Source of the DNA: Actinopolymorpha sp. NPDC004070
GTDB lineage: Bacteria > Actinomycetota > Actinomycetes > Propionibacteriales > Actinopolymorphaceae
Assembly (NCBI RefSeq): GCF_040610475.1
Contig: NZ_JBEXMJ010000006.1
Coordinates: 62,001-126,000 of the forward strand
Direction: 5' to 3'
Length of the DNA: 64,000 nt
Shown here: piece after piece, positions 1-9,473 of the stretch
How positions within the stretch are numbered: position 1 is the stretch's first letter
How the letters are laid out: each line of letters starts with the position of its first letter
The notes under the pieces: model-generated
What the model was told of the DNA's origin: nothing
What the model saw: only the letters and a program-made list of their open reading frames with translations
The model's database searches: none
Translations under genes and position numbers: made by a program

Positions 1-404
1 GGATTGTCGCGGTTGGTGTCGACCAGGCACACGCGCTGCCAGGTGCCGAGCGCCAACCGGCCGGCCACGACAGGAAGCGTTGCATACGGCGGAACGAACG
101 CGGGCACCACGTGGTCGCGGCCGTGTCCGGGCGAACCGTGCCGGTGCCGCCAGCCGAAGTCGGCCGGCAACACCGCGCCGAGCACGGCGAGCAGGTCGTC
201 GTCGCTTCCGGAGCCGGTCTCGATCACGGCCACGCCGGCGGTCGCGTGCGGGGCGAACACGTGCAGGAGCCCGTCGGCATCCTCGGTTCCGTCGGCGCCG
301 TCAGCGCCGTCGAAGGCCGACGCGAGGAACCGCTCGCACTCGTCGGTGAGGTCGAGCACCACCTCGCCGGAGCCGGTGCGGACCTCCACGATCTCACTGC
401 GCAT
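1..404 (-). CDS. yjbQ: YjbQ/UPF0047 family protein (partial, runs off the left edge)
   Basis: About 134 codons are visible from an ATG at 404; the 3' end lies outside the window. The translation carries the family's conserved blocks: FAPHATAGVAVIETGS, then WRHRHGSPGHG, then LALGTWQ followed by VDTNRDN, in the family's usual order. The family is a small soluble trimer of about 135-140 residues with metal-binding histidines. A weak thiamine-phosphate-synthase-like activity has been described for E. coli YjbQ, but its physiological role is not settled. The reading frames listed on the plus strand here are shadows of this gene. It diverges from aceE, and the roughly 355 bp between them hold an inverted repeat at 471-500. 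Confidence 0.85.
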   Translation of the reverse strand, partial: MRSEIVEVRTGSGEVVLDLTDECERFLASAFDGADGADGTEDADGLLHVFAPHATAGVAVIETGSGSDDDLLAVLGAVLPADFGWRHRHGSPGHGRDHVVPAFVPPYATLPVVAGRLALGTWQRVCLVDTNRDN

Positions 405-470
405 ATCGGCCTTTCGGGGCGAGAGCGGTCGAGAACGGACAACTTTGGGTGAGTACTGACCGCAACGGTG

Positions 471-500
471 GTTTCCGGCATGGTGCCCGAGTCCGGAAAC
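471..500. promoter_or_regulatory. Inverted repeat in the yjbQ/aceE divergent region
   Basis: GTTTCCGG at 471-478 is matched by its exact reverse complement CCGGAAAC at 493-500, with a 14-base spacer. It lies 67 bases upstream of the yjbQ start and about 260 bases upstream of aceE. The position suits a regulator site, but no known site is recognised, and an 8-bp dyad can occur by chance. Confidence 0.3.
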
Positions 501-703
501 AGACCAGACACTGGTACCCGCCCGCGGATGGGACGACGTAGGGTTGGCTCCCGGTTTCGCCCTGACGCCGGTGCGGGCTCTGGGTCGAGGCCACGGGCCG
601 CCACCATGGCCCGGTGTCGGCGTTCGGCCCCCGGAAAGGCACCACCGGGACCGGGGACGACTCCTGCTCTCCCGCGAGAGACTATGAGAGTCAGGACGAC
701 GAT

Positions 704-723
704 GCACTACCTGGCACTACCTG
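704..723 (+). repeat. Tandem 10-bp repeat in the aceE leader
   Basis: GCACTACCTG occurs twice in direct tandem (704-713 and 714-723), about 40 bases upstream of the chosen aceE start. It is followed by a C/A-rich run and then the ribosome binding site. This may be slippage, or a pair of half-sites for a regulator of aceE. Confidence 0.6.
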
Positions 724-760
724 GTGGGAGCACCCCCACACCCCCGAGAAAGGGATCGCC

Positions 761-3526
761 GTGGCTTCCGGAGCAGAGCGTAGGCCCATCATCACAGATG
801 GACTTCCCACCCAGCTCCCCGACATCGATCCGGACGAGACCCGTGAATGGATCGAGTCGCTCGACGCGGTACTCGACGAGCGCGGACAGGAGCGTGCGCG
901 CTACCTGATGCTGCGCCTGCTGGAACGCGCGCGCGAGCGGCAGGTGGGCGTCCCCGCGTTGCGGAGCACCGACTACATCAACAGCATCCCGCCCGACCGC
1001 GAGCCGTGGTTCCCCGGCGACGAGCACGTCGAACGCCGCATCCGCGCCTACATCCGCTGGAACGCCGCGATCATGGTGTCGCGCGCCAACCGCAAGGGCC
1101 TGGAGGTCGGCGGGCACATCGCCACCTACCAGTCCGCGGCCAGCCTGTACGAGGTGGGCTTCAACCACTTCTTCCGCGGCAAGGACCACCCCGGCGGCGG
1201 CGACCAGATCTTCATCCAGGGCCACGCGTCCCCGGGCATCTACGCCCGCGCGTTCCTGGAGGGCCGGCTGAGCGAGGACCAGCTGAACGCCTTCCGCCAG
1301 GAGGTGTCGCAGGGCGCCGGCAACGGCCTGTCCAGCTACCCGCACCCGCGGCTGATGCCGAACTTCTGGGAGTTCCCCACCGTCTCGATGGGGCTCACCG
1401 CGGTCAACGCGATCTACCAGGCGCGGTTCAACCGCTACCTCCGCAACCGCGGGATCAAGGACACCAGCCAGCAGCACGTGTGGGCGTTCCTCGGTGATGG
1501 CGAGATGAGCGAGCCGGAGTCCCTCGGCGCGATCGGGGTGGCGTCGCGGGAGGAGCTGGACAACCTCACGTTCGTCATCAACTGCAACCTCCAGCAGCTC
1601 GACGGTCCGGTGCGCGGCAACGGCAAGGTGATCCAGGAGCTGGAGTCCTACTTCCGGGGCGCCGGGTGGAACGTCATCAAGGTCATCTGGGGCCGCGACT
1701 GGGACCCGCTGCTGGCCCAGGACGTCGACGGCGTGCTGGTCAACAAGATGAACACCACCCCCGACGGTCAGTTCCAGACGTTCTCGGTGGAGACCGGGGA
1801 GTACATCCGCGAGCACTTCTTCGGCGGTGACCGGCGTCTGGGCAAGATGGTCGAGGGGCTGTCCGACGACGACCTGCGCAAGCTCTCGCGCGGCGGCCAC
1901 GACTACCGCAAGGTCTACGCCGCGTTCAAGGCGGCGACCGAGCACGTCGGCCAGCCGACGGTCATCCTGGCGCACACGATCAAGGGCTGGACGATCGAGG
2001 CGCTGGAGGGCCGCAACGCGACCCACCAGATGAAGAAGCTCACCAAGGACGACGTCAAGAAGTTCCGGGACCGGCTGTATCTCCCGATCTCGGACAAGGA
2101 GATCGACGAGAACGACCTCCCGCCCTACTACCACCCTGGCAAGGACTCCGACGAGATCGCCTACATGCTCGAACGCCGCCGCCAGCTCGGCGGGCCGGCA
2201 CCGGAGCGCCGGGTCAGCCCCACGCCGCTGAAGCTGCCCGGCGACGCCGTGTACAGCGAGCTGCGCAAGGGGTCGGGCAAGCAGCGGGTGGCCACCACGA
2301 TGGCGTTCGTACGGCTGCTCAAGGACCTCATGCGCGACAAGGGCATCGGCGCGCGGTTCGTGCCGATCGCACCGGACGAGTTCCGCACGTTCGGCATGGA
2401 CTCGATGTTCCCGACGGCGAAGATCTACGACCCGTTCGGTCAGACGTACGAAGGTGTCGACCGCAAGCTGCTGTTGTCGTACAAGCAGTCGGAGAAGGGC
2501 CAGCTGCTGCACGAGGGCATCAGCGAGGCCGGCGCCATGGGCTCGGTGACGGCGGCGGGCACGGCCTACGCCACTCACGGCGAGCCGATGATCCCGGTCT
2601 ACATCTTCTACTCGATGTTCGGGTTCCAGCGCACCGGCGACTTCATGTGGGCGCTCGGTGACCAGCTCGCCCGGGGCTTCCTGATCGGTGCCACCGCCGG
2701 GCGCACCACGCTCACCGGCGAGGGTCTGCAGCACGCCGACGGGCACTCCCACCTGCTGGCCTCGACCAACCCGGCCTGTGTGGCCTACGACCCGGCGTTC
2801 GCGTTCGAGCTGTCCTACATCGTCAAGGACGCCTTGCGGCGGATGTACGGCTCCAGTGAGGAGCACCCGAACGGCGAGGACGTCTTCTACTACCTCACCG
2901 TCTACAACGAGCCGCTGGTGCAGCCGGCCGAGCCGGAGAACGCCGACGTCGAGGGCATCCTGCGCGGCGTCTACCGCTACTCCGAGCACACCGGCGAGGT
3001 CGACGACCGCACTCCGCGGGCGCAGATCCTCGCCTCCGGCGTGGGCATGCCATGGGCGTTGGACGCGCAGCGGATGCTGTCGCAGGACTGGGGCATTGCC
3101 GCCGACGTGTGGTCGGTGACGTCGTGGAACGAGCTGCGCCGGGACGCCGTGGAGGCGGAGAAGTGGAACCTCCGCAACCCCGACAGCGAGGCGAAGGTGC
3201 CCTACATCTCGCAGAAGCTCGCGGGTGCGGCCGGTCCGTTCGTGGCGGTCAGCGACTGGATGCGGGCGGTGCCCGACCAGATCTCGCGCTGGGTGCCCGG
3301 CGACTACTCCTCACTCGGCACCGACGGATACGGCTTCGCCGACACCCGGCCGGCGGCGCGGCGGTTCTTCAACGTCGACGCCGCCTCGGTGGTGGTCGGC
3401 GTGCTGGCCGCGCTGGCGCGCCGCGGTGAGGTCAAGCAGTCGACCGTACGCGAGGCCGCCGACAGGTATGCCATCACCGACCCGACGGCGGTCGCCGACG
3501 TGGCCCAGGAGGGCGGCGACGCGTAG
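761..3526 (+). CDS. aceE: Pyruvate dehydrogenase E1 component, homodimeric type
   Basis: Encodes a 921-residue thiamine-diphosphate enzyme that decarboxylates pyruvate and passes the acetyl group to the lipoyl E2 of the pyruvate dehydrogenase complex, in the cytoplasm. The length fits the homodimeric AceE family (about 890-930 residues). The TPP motif begins [10 protein letters not shown] and ends [10 protein letters not shown]. Other AceE hallmarks are [20 protein letters not shown] near the N terminus and [12 protein letters not shown] in the transketolase-like centre. GTG 761 is preferred because GAGAAAGGG sits just upstream; the open frame continues to 614 without family similarity. No E2 or E3 gene is adjacent, which is usual in actinobacteria, where AceE serves a shared complex. 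A strong hairpin terminator follows. Confidence 0.97.
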   Translation: MASGAERRPIITDGLPTQLPDIDPDETREWIESLDAVLDERGQERARYLMLRLLERARERQVGVPALRSTDYINSIPPDREPWFPGDEHVERRIRAYIRWNAAIMVSRANRKGLEVGGHIATYQSAASLYEVGFNHFFRGKDHPGGGDQIFIQGHASPGIYARAFLEGRLSEDQLNAFRQEVSQGAGNGLSSYPHPRLMPNFWEFPTVSMGLTAVNAIYQARFNRYLRNRGIKDTSQQHVWAFLGDGEMSEPESLGAIGVASREELDNLTFVINCNLQQLDGPVRGNGKVIQELESYFRGAGWNVIKVIWGRDWDPLLAQDVDGVLVNKMNTTPDGQFQTFSVETGEYIREHFFGGDRRLGKMVEGLSDDDLRKLSRGGHDYRKVYAAFKAATEHVGQPTVILAHTIKGWTIEALEGRNATHQMKKLTKDDVKKFRDRLYLPISDKEIDENDLPPYYHPGKDSDEIAYMLERRRQLGGPAPERRVSPTPLKLPGDAVYSELRKGSGKQRVATTMAFVRLLKDLMRDKGIGARFVPIAPDEFRTFGMDSMFPTAKIYDPFGQTYEGVDRKLLLSYKQSEKGQLLHEGISEAGAMGSVTAAGTAYATHGEPMIPVYIFYSMFGFQRTGDFMWALGDQLARGFLIGATAGRTTLTGEGLQHADGHSHLLASTNPACVAYDPAFAFELSYIVKDALRRMYGSSEEHPNGEDVFYYLTVYNEPLVQPAEPENADVEGILRGVYRYSEHTGEVDDRTPRAQILASGVGMPWALDAQRMLSQDWGIAADVWSVTSWNELRRDAVEAEKWNLRNPDSEAKVPYISQKLAGAAGPFVAVSDWMRAVPDQISRWVPGDYSSLGTDGYGFADTRPAARRFFNVDAASVVVGVLAALARRGEVKQSTVREAADRYAITDPTAVADVAQEGGDA

Positions 3527-3557
3527 GAGTTCGTACGGCAGATTCGCGAAACCACGA

Positions 3558-3585
3558 AGGTCCCCGGCTCACGAGCCGGGGACCT
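3558..3585. terminator. Bidirectional hairpin terminator after aceE
   Basis: A perfect 12-bp stem, AGGTCCCCGGCT (3558-3569) with AGCCGGGGACCT (3574-3585), is closed by a CACG tetraloop. It lies between convergent aceE and the PHP gene. There is no U-tract, as is usual for actinobacterial terminators. Confidence 0.85.
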
Positions 3586-3663
3586 ACGCGTTGTGGCAAG
3601 TCCCGCGCTGCTGTCCTGGGCTGTCCCTGCCCGTCGGGGCCTGGGCGGTGGCCGGGCAGGGTG

Positions 3664-4719
3664 TCAACCGGCGCTTGACCTGGCGGCGCGCCGCTCGCGG
3701 CGGTCGCGGTTGCGGTCCAGGAGGTCGGCCGCCGGCAGCGTGTTGATCACCCGGTCGGCCGGGACCTCGCACTCCTCGGCGCGGGCGCAGCCGTACGGCT
3801 GCCAGTCCAGCTGACCGGGCGCGTGCGCGTCGGTGTCGATGGAGAACACACACCCCTGCTCGACCGCCTGCCGCAGCAGCCGTCGAGGTGGGTCCAGGCG
3901 TTCGGGCCGGGAGTTGATCTCCACCGCGACCCCGAACCTCCGGCAGGCCTCGAACACGATGTCGGCCTCGAACGAGGACTCCGGCCGGGTGCCGCGCCCA
4001 CCGGTCACGAGCCGGCCGGTGCAGTGGCCCAGCACGGTGACCAGCGGGTTGGCGATCGCGGCCACCATTCGGGGCGTCATGTCCGATGCCGGCATCCGCA
4101 GCTTGGAGTGCACGCTTGCCACCACGATGTCGAGGGACGCGAGGAGCTCGGGATCCTGGTCCAGCGAGCCGTCCTCGAGAATGTCCACCTCGATGCCGGT
4201 GAGGATGCGGAACGGCGCGAGCTCGGCGTTCAGGTCGCGGACGACCTCCAGCTGCCGGCGCAGCCGCTCCGCGGACAGTCCGTTGGCGACCTTCAGCCTG
4301 GGCGAGTGGTCGGTGAGCGCGACGTACTCGTGGCCGAGGTCGCGGGCCGTGCGGGCCATCTCCTCGATCGGGCTGCCGCCATCGGACCACTCGGAGTGGG
4401 TGTGCAGGTCACCGCGCAGCGCCGCGCGCAGGGACACCCCACCTGTCACCAGTGGCGCGTGCTCGCCTTCCAGCCGGGCCAGGTAGCCCGCGGTCTCCCC
4501 CGCGTACGCCTCGGTGGCGACCTTCGCCGACGACGGCCCGATGCCGGCCAGCTCGGTGAGCGTTCCGTCCCCGACCCGGCGGGCGAACTCGTCCTCAGGT
4601 AGCTCGGCAAGGGTCTGCGCGGCCCTCCGGAACGCCCGCACCCGCGGGGTCTCGGCGCGCCCGCGTTCGAGCAGGAACGCGATACGGCGCAGCTGGTCGA
4701 TCGCCTCGGTCGCGGTCAC
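3664..4719 (-). CDS. PHP-domain metal-dependent phosphoesterase, PolX-C-like
   Basis: 351 residues from GTG 4719. The first ~90 residues are an alpha-helical region with an AGIGPSSAKVA helix-hairpin-helix-like motif, as in DNA polymerase X. From about residue 100 there is a PHP domain with its metal ligands in order: GDLHTHSEWSDGG, ALTDHS, GIEVDIL, VVASVHSK, LGHCTGR, EINSRPERLD and IDTDAHAPGQL. PHP domains hydrolyse phosphoester bonds with three metals; in PolX the domain is a 3'-5' exonuclease or phosphatase. The polymerase palm is absent, so this is a stand-alone form common in actinobacteria. A role in nucleic-acid repair or nucleotide phosphate release is an inference. Confidence 0.85.
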   Translation of the reverse strand: MTATEAIDQLRRIAFLLERGRAETPRVRAFRRAAQTLAELPEDEFARRVGDGTLTELAGIGPSSAKVATEAYAGETAGYLARLEGEHAPLVTGGVSLRAALRGDLHTHSEWSDGGSPIEEMARTARDLGHEYVALTDHSPRLKVANGLSAERLRRQLEVVRDLNAELAPFRILTGIEVDILEDGSLDQDPELLASLDIVVASVHSKLRMPASDMTPRMVAAIANPLVTVLGHCTGRLVTGGRGTRPESSFEADIVFEACRRFGVAVEINSRPERLDPPRRLLRQAVEQGCVFSIDTDAHAPGQLDWQPYGCARAEECEVPADRVINTLPAADLLDRNRDRRERRAARSSAG

Positions 4720-4966
4720 CCGCCCACACTAATGCTCCCGGCCGGCGGTGCGAACGCGTCGGCCGGCGTGTGGATGACCGGGGCGCGCCTGGTGTCGACG
4801 TTGTCGGTCGACGTTTTCGGTCGGTGCCCGAGGATGCCCGGCAGCCCGGCCACCGTCTCCTCGGGCAGCCCGGTGACGGTCTCCTCCGCCAGGTCGCGCC
4901 ACAGCCGCATGACCCAGCGAGGGCACACACGGCCGTCGGTGGTCGGCCAGGGATGTCCGTTCACCC

Positions 4967-5353
4967 CGGGGGCTGTACTCCGCCGCGCAGGTCGCCGCCT
5001 CGCGCAAGGTCACCGACGCGGTGCACGCGGCCGGCGGAAGAATCTTCGCCCAGCTTCTGCACACCGGCCGGATCGGCCACCCCGCTCTGCTTCCCGGCGG
5101 GCTCGAGCCCGCGCCGTCGGCCGTCGCCGCGCGAGGGCAGGTGTTCACCCCCGACGGCATGCGCGGCTTCGTCACTCCGCGGGAGTTGACCGAGGCGGAC
5201 ATCCGGCAGACCGTGGCCGGCCGCGTGGCCGCCGCCCGCAACGCCGTCGACGCCGGCTTCGACGGGGTGGAACTGCACGGCGCCAACGGCTACCTGATCC
5301 ACGCTGCCGCGGGACCGGCCCGGCTGACCGCGCCCCGGCACGGCACACCGTGA
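4967..5353 (+). pseudogene. Remnant of an old-yellow-enzyme (NADH:flavin oxidoreductase) gene
   Basis: Only an internal block of about 115 residues of this FMN-dependent enzyme survives. The frame reads RGLYSAAQVAASRKVTDAVH, then GGRIFAQLLHTGRIGHP, VTPRELTEADI and finally FDGVELHGANGYLIH. These match the part of the TIM barrel running to the substrate-site HGANGYLI motif. The N-terminal FMN-binding strands are missing. After GYLIH the frame leaves the family (which normally continues QFL) and stops at 5351-5353, so about 200 C-terminal residues are lost. No plausible start or ribosome site precedes it. The rest of 4720-5545 holds no gene I can support. Confidence 0.8.
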
Positions 5354-5545
5354 CAGCGCGCGCAACCGAGAAAACGGCTTGAAAACGTGCGAACCAGCAG
5401 AACCTCAGCAGATCGGACAAAAGCCACCGGTCAGGCCGGATTGCCGTACGACGTCGTGGCCGTGTCCCCCGCCGGCCCGGCCGACGCTCACCATGTGTCA
5501 CCACGAGCGTGGGTGTCGGGACACGGTGCGTGGGACACTTCGCAG

Positions 5546-6718
5546 GTGCCGAGTCTTCACCGAACGTCCACCGCGGGACATCTGGAGCGCGCGAGCGGGG
5601 TGCTCGCCTCCGCCACGATCGAACGGATGGGGGAACGCCTGTCGTGGTTCCGCCGGATGAACCCGCAGGACAGATCCTGGATCGGCCTGGTCGCGCAGAC
5701 GTTCTTCGCGGCGTTCGTCGCGTGGTTCCGCGACCCCGGCCGGGGCCCGATCTTCACCGCGGACGTCCTCGGAACCGCGCCCCGCGAGCTGACCCGCAAG
5801 GTCACCCTGCACCAGACCGTCGAGATGATCCGGATCGGCATCGAGGTCGCCGAGGAACGCGTCGACCAGATCGTCCCAGAGGAGGACGTGGCCCGGGTAC
5901 GCGAGGCGGTCCTGCTGTACTCCCGGGAGATCGCCTTCAGCGCAGCCGAGCTGTACGCCCGGGCGGCGGAGATGCGCGGCGCATGGGACGCCCGACTGGA
6001 GGCGCTCATCGTGGACGCCGTTCTGCGTGGCGAGACCGACGACGCGGTGCGGTCCCGCGTGGCGGCCCTCGGATGGTCGGAGTCCGCGCCCGTCCTGGTG
6101 GTGGTGGGCGCCACTCCCGCGGGTGACCCGGAGGCGGGTGTGGAGCTGATCCGGCGGGACGCCCGGCAGGCCAGGCTGGACGTCCTGACCGGCGTGCAGG
6201 GCGACCGGCTGATCGTCATCCTCGGCGGCGAGGCCGACCCGGCCAAGACCACCGCCCGGTTCGCGGCCCACTTCGGTCCGGGCCCGGTCGTCTACGGGCC
6301 GGTGGTGACCGACCTGATGGGTGCGTCCCGGGCGGCCCGCGCCGCGATCGCGGGATACCTCGCCGCACCGGCGTGGCTGGACGCGCCGCGCCCCGTCGGC
6401 GCGGAGGAACTGCTCCCCGAGCGGGCGCTGTCGGCGGACGAGACGGCCCGCCGTCAGCTGGTCGTCGACATCTACACCCCGCTCGCGCAGGCCGGCCCGG
6501 TGCTGCTGGAGACGCTGGCGGCGTTCTTCGAGAACGGCGGCTCGGTGGAGGCCACGTCCCGGATGCTGTTCGTGCACGCCAACACCGTGCGTTATCGGCT
6601 CCGGCGGATCACCGAGCTCAGCGGTTACTCTCCGTCGAACCCGCGCCATGCGTACACGCTTCGGATCGCGCTCACCCTGGGCCGCCTGCACGCCCACCAG
6701 GAAGCGTCCCCGCACTGA
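5546..6718 (+). CDS. fasR: FasR-type transcriptional regulator of fatty acid synthesis (PucR family)
   Basis: 390 residues from GTG 5546. This start matches the usual N terminus, leading into LERASGVLASATIERM and then a SWFRRMNPQDRSWIGLVAQ block. The C terminus holds the PucR helix-turn-helix, with VEATSRMLFVHANTVRYRLR and RITELSGYSP. In Streptomyces, FasR lies directly upstream of fabD-fabH-acpP-fabF and activates that operon; the same order is present here. The gene ends 87 bases before fabD, and that gap holds two inverted repeats. The longer open frame back to 5387 lacks family similarity and reads through the intergenic region, so I do not extend it. Confidence 0.9.
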   Translation: MPSLHRTSTAGHLERASGVLASATIERMGERLSWFRRMNPQDRSWIGLVAQTFFAAFVAWFRDPGRGPIFTADVLGTAPRELTRKVTLHQTVEMIRIGIEVAEERVDQIVPEEDVARVREAVLLYSREIAFSAAELYARAAEMRGAWDARLEALIVDAVLRGETDDAVRSRVAALGWSESAPVLVVVGATPAGDPEAGVELIRRDARQARLDVLTGVQGDRLIVILGGEADPAKTTARFAAHFGPGPVVYGPVVTDLMGASRAARAAIAGYLAAPAWLDAPRPVGAEELLPERALSADETARRQLVVDIYTPLAQAGPVLLETLAAFFENGGSVEATSRMLFVHANTVRYRLRRITELSGYSPSNPRHAYTLRIALTLGRLHAHQEASPH

Positions 6719-6721
6719 CTT

Positions 6722-6754
6722 TGTAGGGTTCCTACAGAGAAGTTCGCGAAACTT
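6722..6754. promoter_or_regulatory. Two inverted repeats in the fabD promoter region (candidate FasR operator)
   Basis: TGTAGG (6722-6727) pairs with CCTACA (6731-6736) across a 3-base spacer, making a 15-bp dyad. Four bases later AAGTT (6740-6744) pairs with AACTT (6750-6754) across CGCGA. Both lie in the 87-base gap between fasR and fabD. FasR is known in Streptomyces to act on this promoter; that these dyads are its site is inferred from position. Confidence 0.5.
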
Positions 6755-6805
6755 TCGTCTGCCCGGGGCGCCCTTCGGGACCGTTCAGCCGTCAAGGTGG
6801 ATTTC

Positions 6806-7996
6806 GTGCTCGTCATCGTCGCGCCTGGACAAGGGGCGCAAACGCCTGGATTCCTCGCACCGTGGCTCGAGGACCCGACTTTTGCCGACCGCATCAACTG
6901 GCTGTCCGCGGTCTGCGACACCGACCTCGCCCACTACGGCACCGATGCGGACGCGGACACCATCCGCGACACCGCGATCGCCCAGCCCCTGCTGGTGGCG
7001 TCCGGACTCGTCGCCGCGCTCGCGTTGTTCCCGCACCCCGCCGACGCGTTCCGCACCATCGACCTCGCCGCCGGCCACAGCGTCGGTGAGATCACCGCGG
7101 CCGCCGGTGTCGGTGTGATCAGCGCGGAGCAGGCGATGGTTTTCGTCCGCCAGCGTGGCAAGGCGATGGCCGCGGCAGCGGCCGAGCACCGCTCCGGGAT
7201 GATGGCCGTCCTCGGCGGCGACCCCGAGGAGGTGCTCGCCGCGATCGCCCGGCACGACCTCGTGGCCGCCAACAACAACGGCCCCGGCCAGGTGGTGGCC
7301 GCCGGCACCCTGGAGGCCCTGGAACGCTTCAGCGCCGACCCGCCGACCCGCACCCGGCTCGTCCCGCTGCAGGTCGCGGGGGCCTTCCACACCAACTACG
7401 TCGCCCACGCGGTCCCCCTGCTCGGCGGCTTCGCCCGGGCCATCACCACCCACGATCCGCGCACCCGCCTGCTGTCCAACCGCGACGGCCACGTCGTCCA
7501 CGACGGCCGCGAGGTCCTCGACCGGATCGTCACCCAGGTGAGCTCCCCGGTGCGGTGGGACCTGTGCATGCGCACCATGGAGGACCTCGGCGTCACCGGC
7601 ATGCTGGAGATGCCGCCTGCCGGCACCCTCACCGGGATCGCCCGCCGCGCCCTGCGCGGGGTGGAGACGTTCGCGCTGAAGACGCCGGACCAACTCGACG
7701 ACGCGCGTGCGTTCGTGGAGAAGCACGGCGAGGGCGGCCCGCTGGAGGGCAACCCGACCTGGCGGCTGCTGGTCGCACCGGCCAAGGGCGTGTTCAGCCT
7801 GGCCGCCGAGCAGCCCGCGGGCGCCGCACTGGCCCCGGGCGCGGTCGTGGGCAGCGTGAAGAGCCTGCGCGACGACCTGCAGGTGGCCGCGCCGCACGGC
7901 GGCACGATCGTCGAGTGGCTGGTCGAGGACGGCGACCCGGTCTCCCCCGGCCAGCCGTTGGTACGCCTGCACCCGACGGCGGTGAGCGCCCAGTGA
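6806..7996 (+). CDS. fabD: Malonyl-CoA:ACP transacylase with a C-terminal biotinyl-like domain
   Basis: 396 residues from GTG 6806, set by AAGGTGG ending five bases upstream. It transfers malonyl from CoA to the ACP phosphopantetheine in type II fatty acid synthesis. The N terminus LVIVAPGQGAQTPGFL, the nucleophile motif AGHSVGEI (Ser near residue 92), GAFHTNYV with the catalytic His, and NNNGPGQ are all present. Ordinary FabD ends near residue 300-310. Here about 85 further residues follow, with a beta-rich segment VVGSVKSLRDDLQVAAPHGG and then GDPVSPGQPLVRLHP, which is the hammerhead pattern of a biotinyl/lipoyl domain. The usual AMKM lysine position reads SLRD, so it cannot be biotinylated there. 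The stop overlaps the fabH start (GTGA). Confidence 0.95.
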   Translation: MLVIVAPGQGAQTPGFLAPWLEDPTFADRINWLSAVCDTDLAHYGTDADADTIRDTAIAQPLLVASGLVAALALFPHPADAFRTIDLAAGHSVGEITAAAGVGVISAEQAMVFVRQRGKAMAAAAAEHRSGMMAVLGGDPEEVLAAIARHDLVAANNNGPGQVVAAGTLEALERFSADPPTRTRLVPLQVAGAFHTNYVAHAVPLLGGFARAITTHDPRTRLLSNRDGHVVHDGREVLDRIVTQVSSPVRWDLCMRTMEDLGVTGMLEMPPAGTLTGIARRALRGVETFALKTPDQLDDARAFVEKHGEGGPLEGNPTWRLLVAPAKGVFSLAAEQPAGAALAPGAVVGSVKSLRDDLQVAAPHGGTIVEWLVEDGDPVSPGQPLVRLHPTAVSAQ

Positions 7997-8991
7997 CGGG
8001 TGCGATCCGCACCTTCGACGGCACCCGCCACGCCGGCGTGCTGGGCATCGGCTCGTACCGGCCTCACCGGATCGTCACCAACGCCGAGATCTGTGAGCGG
8101 ATCGACTCCTCCGACGAGTGGATCCGCACCCGCTCCGGCATCGTGAGCAGGCGCTGGGCCGGCCCGGAGGAGACGGTCACCGCAATGTCGGTCGCGGCTG
8201 CCGGCAAGGCACTGGCTGCCGCGGGGATCCAGGCCGACCAGCTGGGCTGCGTGCTGGTGGCCACGGTCTCGCACCTGTCCCAGACCCCGGCCGCGGCGCC
8301 GGTCATCGCCACCGAACTCGGTGCGCAGGGCGTGGCCGCGTTCGACATCTCCGCCGCCTGCGCGGGCTTCTGCTACGGCCTCGAGCTCGCCCGTTCCATG
8401 GTCAGCTCCGGCACCGCGACGTACGTCCTGGTCGTCGGGGTGGAACGCCTGTCCGACCTCACCGACCCCGAGGACCGGTCCACGGCGTTCCTGTTCGGCG
8501 ACGGTGCGGGTGCTGCCGTGGTCGGCCCCGCCGACGAGCCGGGCATCGGCCCGGTGGTGTGGGGCTCCGACGGCGCCCAGGCAGAGGTCATCCGGCAGAA
8601 GGAGACCTGGGACGAGGCCGTGTCCGACGGCGACTTCCCGCATCTCACCATGCAGGGCAACCCGGTCTTCCGGTGGGCGTCGTACGAGATGGCGAAGGTC
8701 GCCCAGCAGGCGCTCGACCGGGCCGGCGTCACCGCACAGGACCTGGACGCCTTCGTCCCCCACCAGGCCAACAACCGCATCACCGACGCCATGGTCAAGG
8801 CCCTGAAGCTGCCCGGCCACGTCGTGATCGCACGCGACATCGCCGAGCAGGGCAACACCTCGGCGGCGTCCATCCCACTCGCCCTCGACCGGCTGCTGGC
8901 CGCGTCGGAGGTCAGGAGCGGCGACATCGCGCTCGTCATCGGTTTCGGAGCCGGGCTGGTCTACGCCGCCCAGGTCATCCGAATTCCCTGA
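7993..8991 (+). CDS. fabH: 3-oxoacyl-ACP synthase III
   Basis: 332 residues from GTG 7993, overlapping the fabD stop by four bases. It starts fatty-acid chains by condensing acyl-CoA with malonyl-ACP. In branched-chain-fatty-acid actinobacteria it prefers branched primers, though substrate range cannot be read here. The Cys nucleophile is in DISAACAGFCYG. The His and Asn of the triad are in VPHQANNRI and EQGNTSAAS. The C-terminal FGAGLVYAAQV is typical. It is the second gene of the fab operon; 81 bases separate it from acpP. Confidence 0.97.
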   Translation: MTGAIRTFDGTRHAGVLGIGSYRPHRIVTNAEICERIDSSDEWIRTRSGIVSRRWAGPEETVTAMSVAAAGKALAAAGIQADQLGCVLVATVSHLSQTPAAAPVIATELGAQGVAAFDISAACAGFCYGLELARSMVSSGTATYVLVVGVERLSDLTDPEDRSTAFLFGDGAGAAVVGPADEPGIGPVVWGSDGAQAEVIRQKETWDEAVSDGDFPHLTMQGNPVFRWASYEMAKVAQQALDRAGVTAQDLDAFVPHQANNRITDAMVKALKLPGHVVIARDIAEQGNTSAASIPLALDRLLAASEVRSGDIALVIGFGAGLVYAAQVIRIP

Positions 8992-9072
8992 AGTACCCAG
9001 CGCCCCCGCCCTCGTCCCCCGCGGGCGCGGCACCTGAAAAGCGGCATCCACGAGAAGAAGGAGCACCAAGGC

Positions 9073-9318
9073 ATGGCCACTACCGAGGAAATCCGCGCCG
9101 GGCTTGCAGAGATCGTCAACGAGGTCGCAGGCATCCCGGCCGACGACGTGCAGATGGACAAGTCGTTCACCGACGACCTGGACGTCGACTCCCTGTCGAT
9201 GGTCGAGGTGGTCGTCGCCGCCGAGGAAAAGTTCGGCGTCAAGATCCCCGACGACGAGGTGAAGAACCTCAAGACCGTCGGGGACGCGGTCGGCTACATC
9301 GAGCGTTCGCAGGGCTGA
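9073..9318 (+). CDS. acpP: Acyl carrier protein
   Basis: 81 residues, with a strong purine-rich ribosome site (GAAGAAGGAG) about 9-14 bases upstream of the ATG. The phosphopantetheine attachment serine lies in DDLDVDSLSMVE, and KNLKTVGDAVGYI forms helix IV. It carries growing acyl chains for FabD, FabH and FabF in the cytoplasm and sits in the conserved fabH-acpP-fabF order. Confidence 0.98.
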   Translation: MATTEEIRAGLAEIVNEVAGIPADDVQMDKSFTDDLDVDSLSMVEVVVAAEEKFGVKIPDDEVKNLKTVGDAVGYIERSQG

Positions 9319-9473
9319 GGACGACGGGTGGCCGGTGGCTCGGCCGGCCCGCGGGAGCGGACGAGGTGACGTGACCCGTCACACCGACGCCCCGCGGCGC
9401 CGACCGGCACCCACCGGCTCGGGCCCCGGCCACCCTTACCCGGCGTAGGACGCGGAGACGCAAGGAGAACCCG

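Noticed and set aside
707..2989. 760-residue open frame antisense to aceE, and similar long antisense frames over aceB (17515-19377) and uvrA (50155-53457)
   Set aside because: They are shadows of the real genes. High third-position GC keeps the opposite frames open, and their translations are Arg/Val/Leu/Gly-rich with no family similarity.
4716..4964. 82-residue minus-strand frame beside the PHP gene
   Set aside because: It has no recognisable family and contains a short internal repeat (EETVTGLPEETVAGLP); there is no convincing ribosome site.
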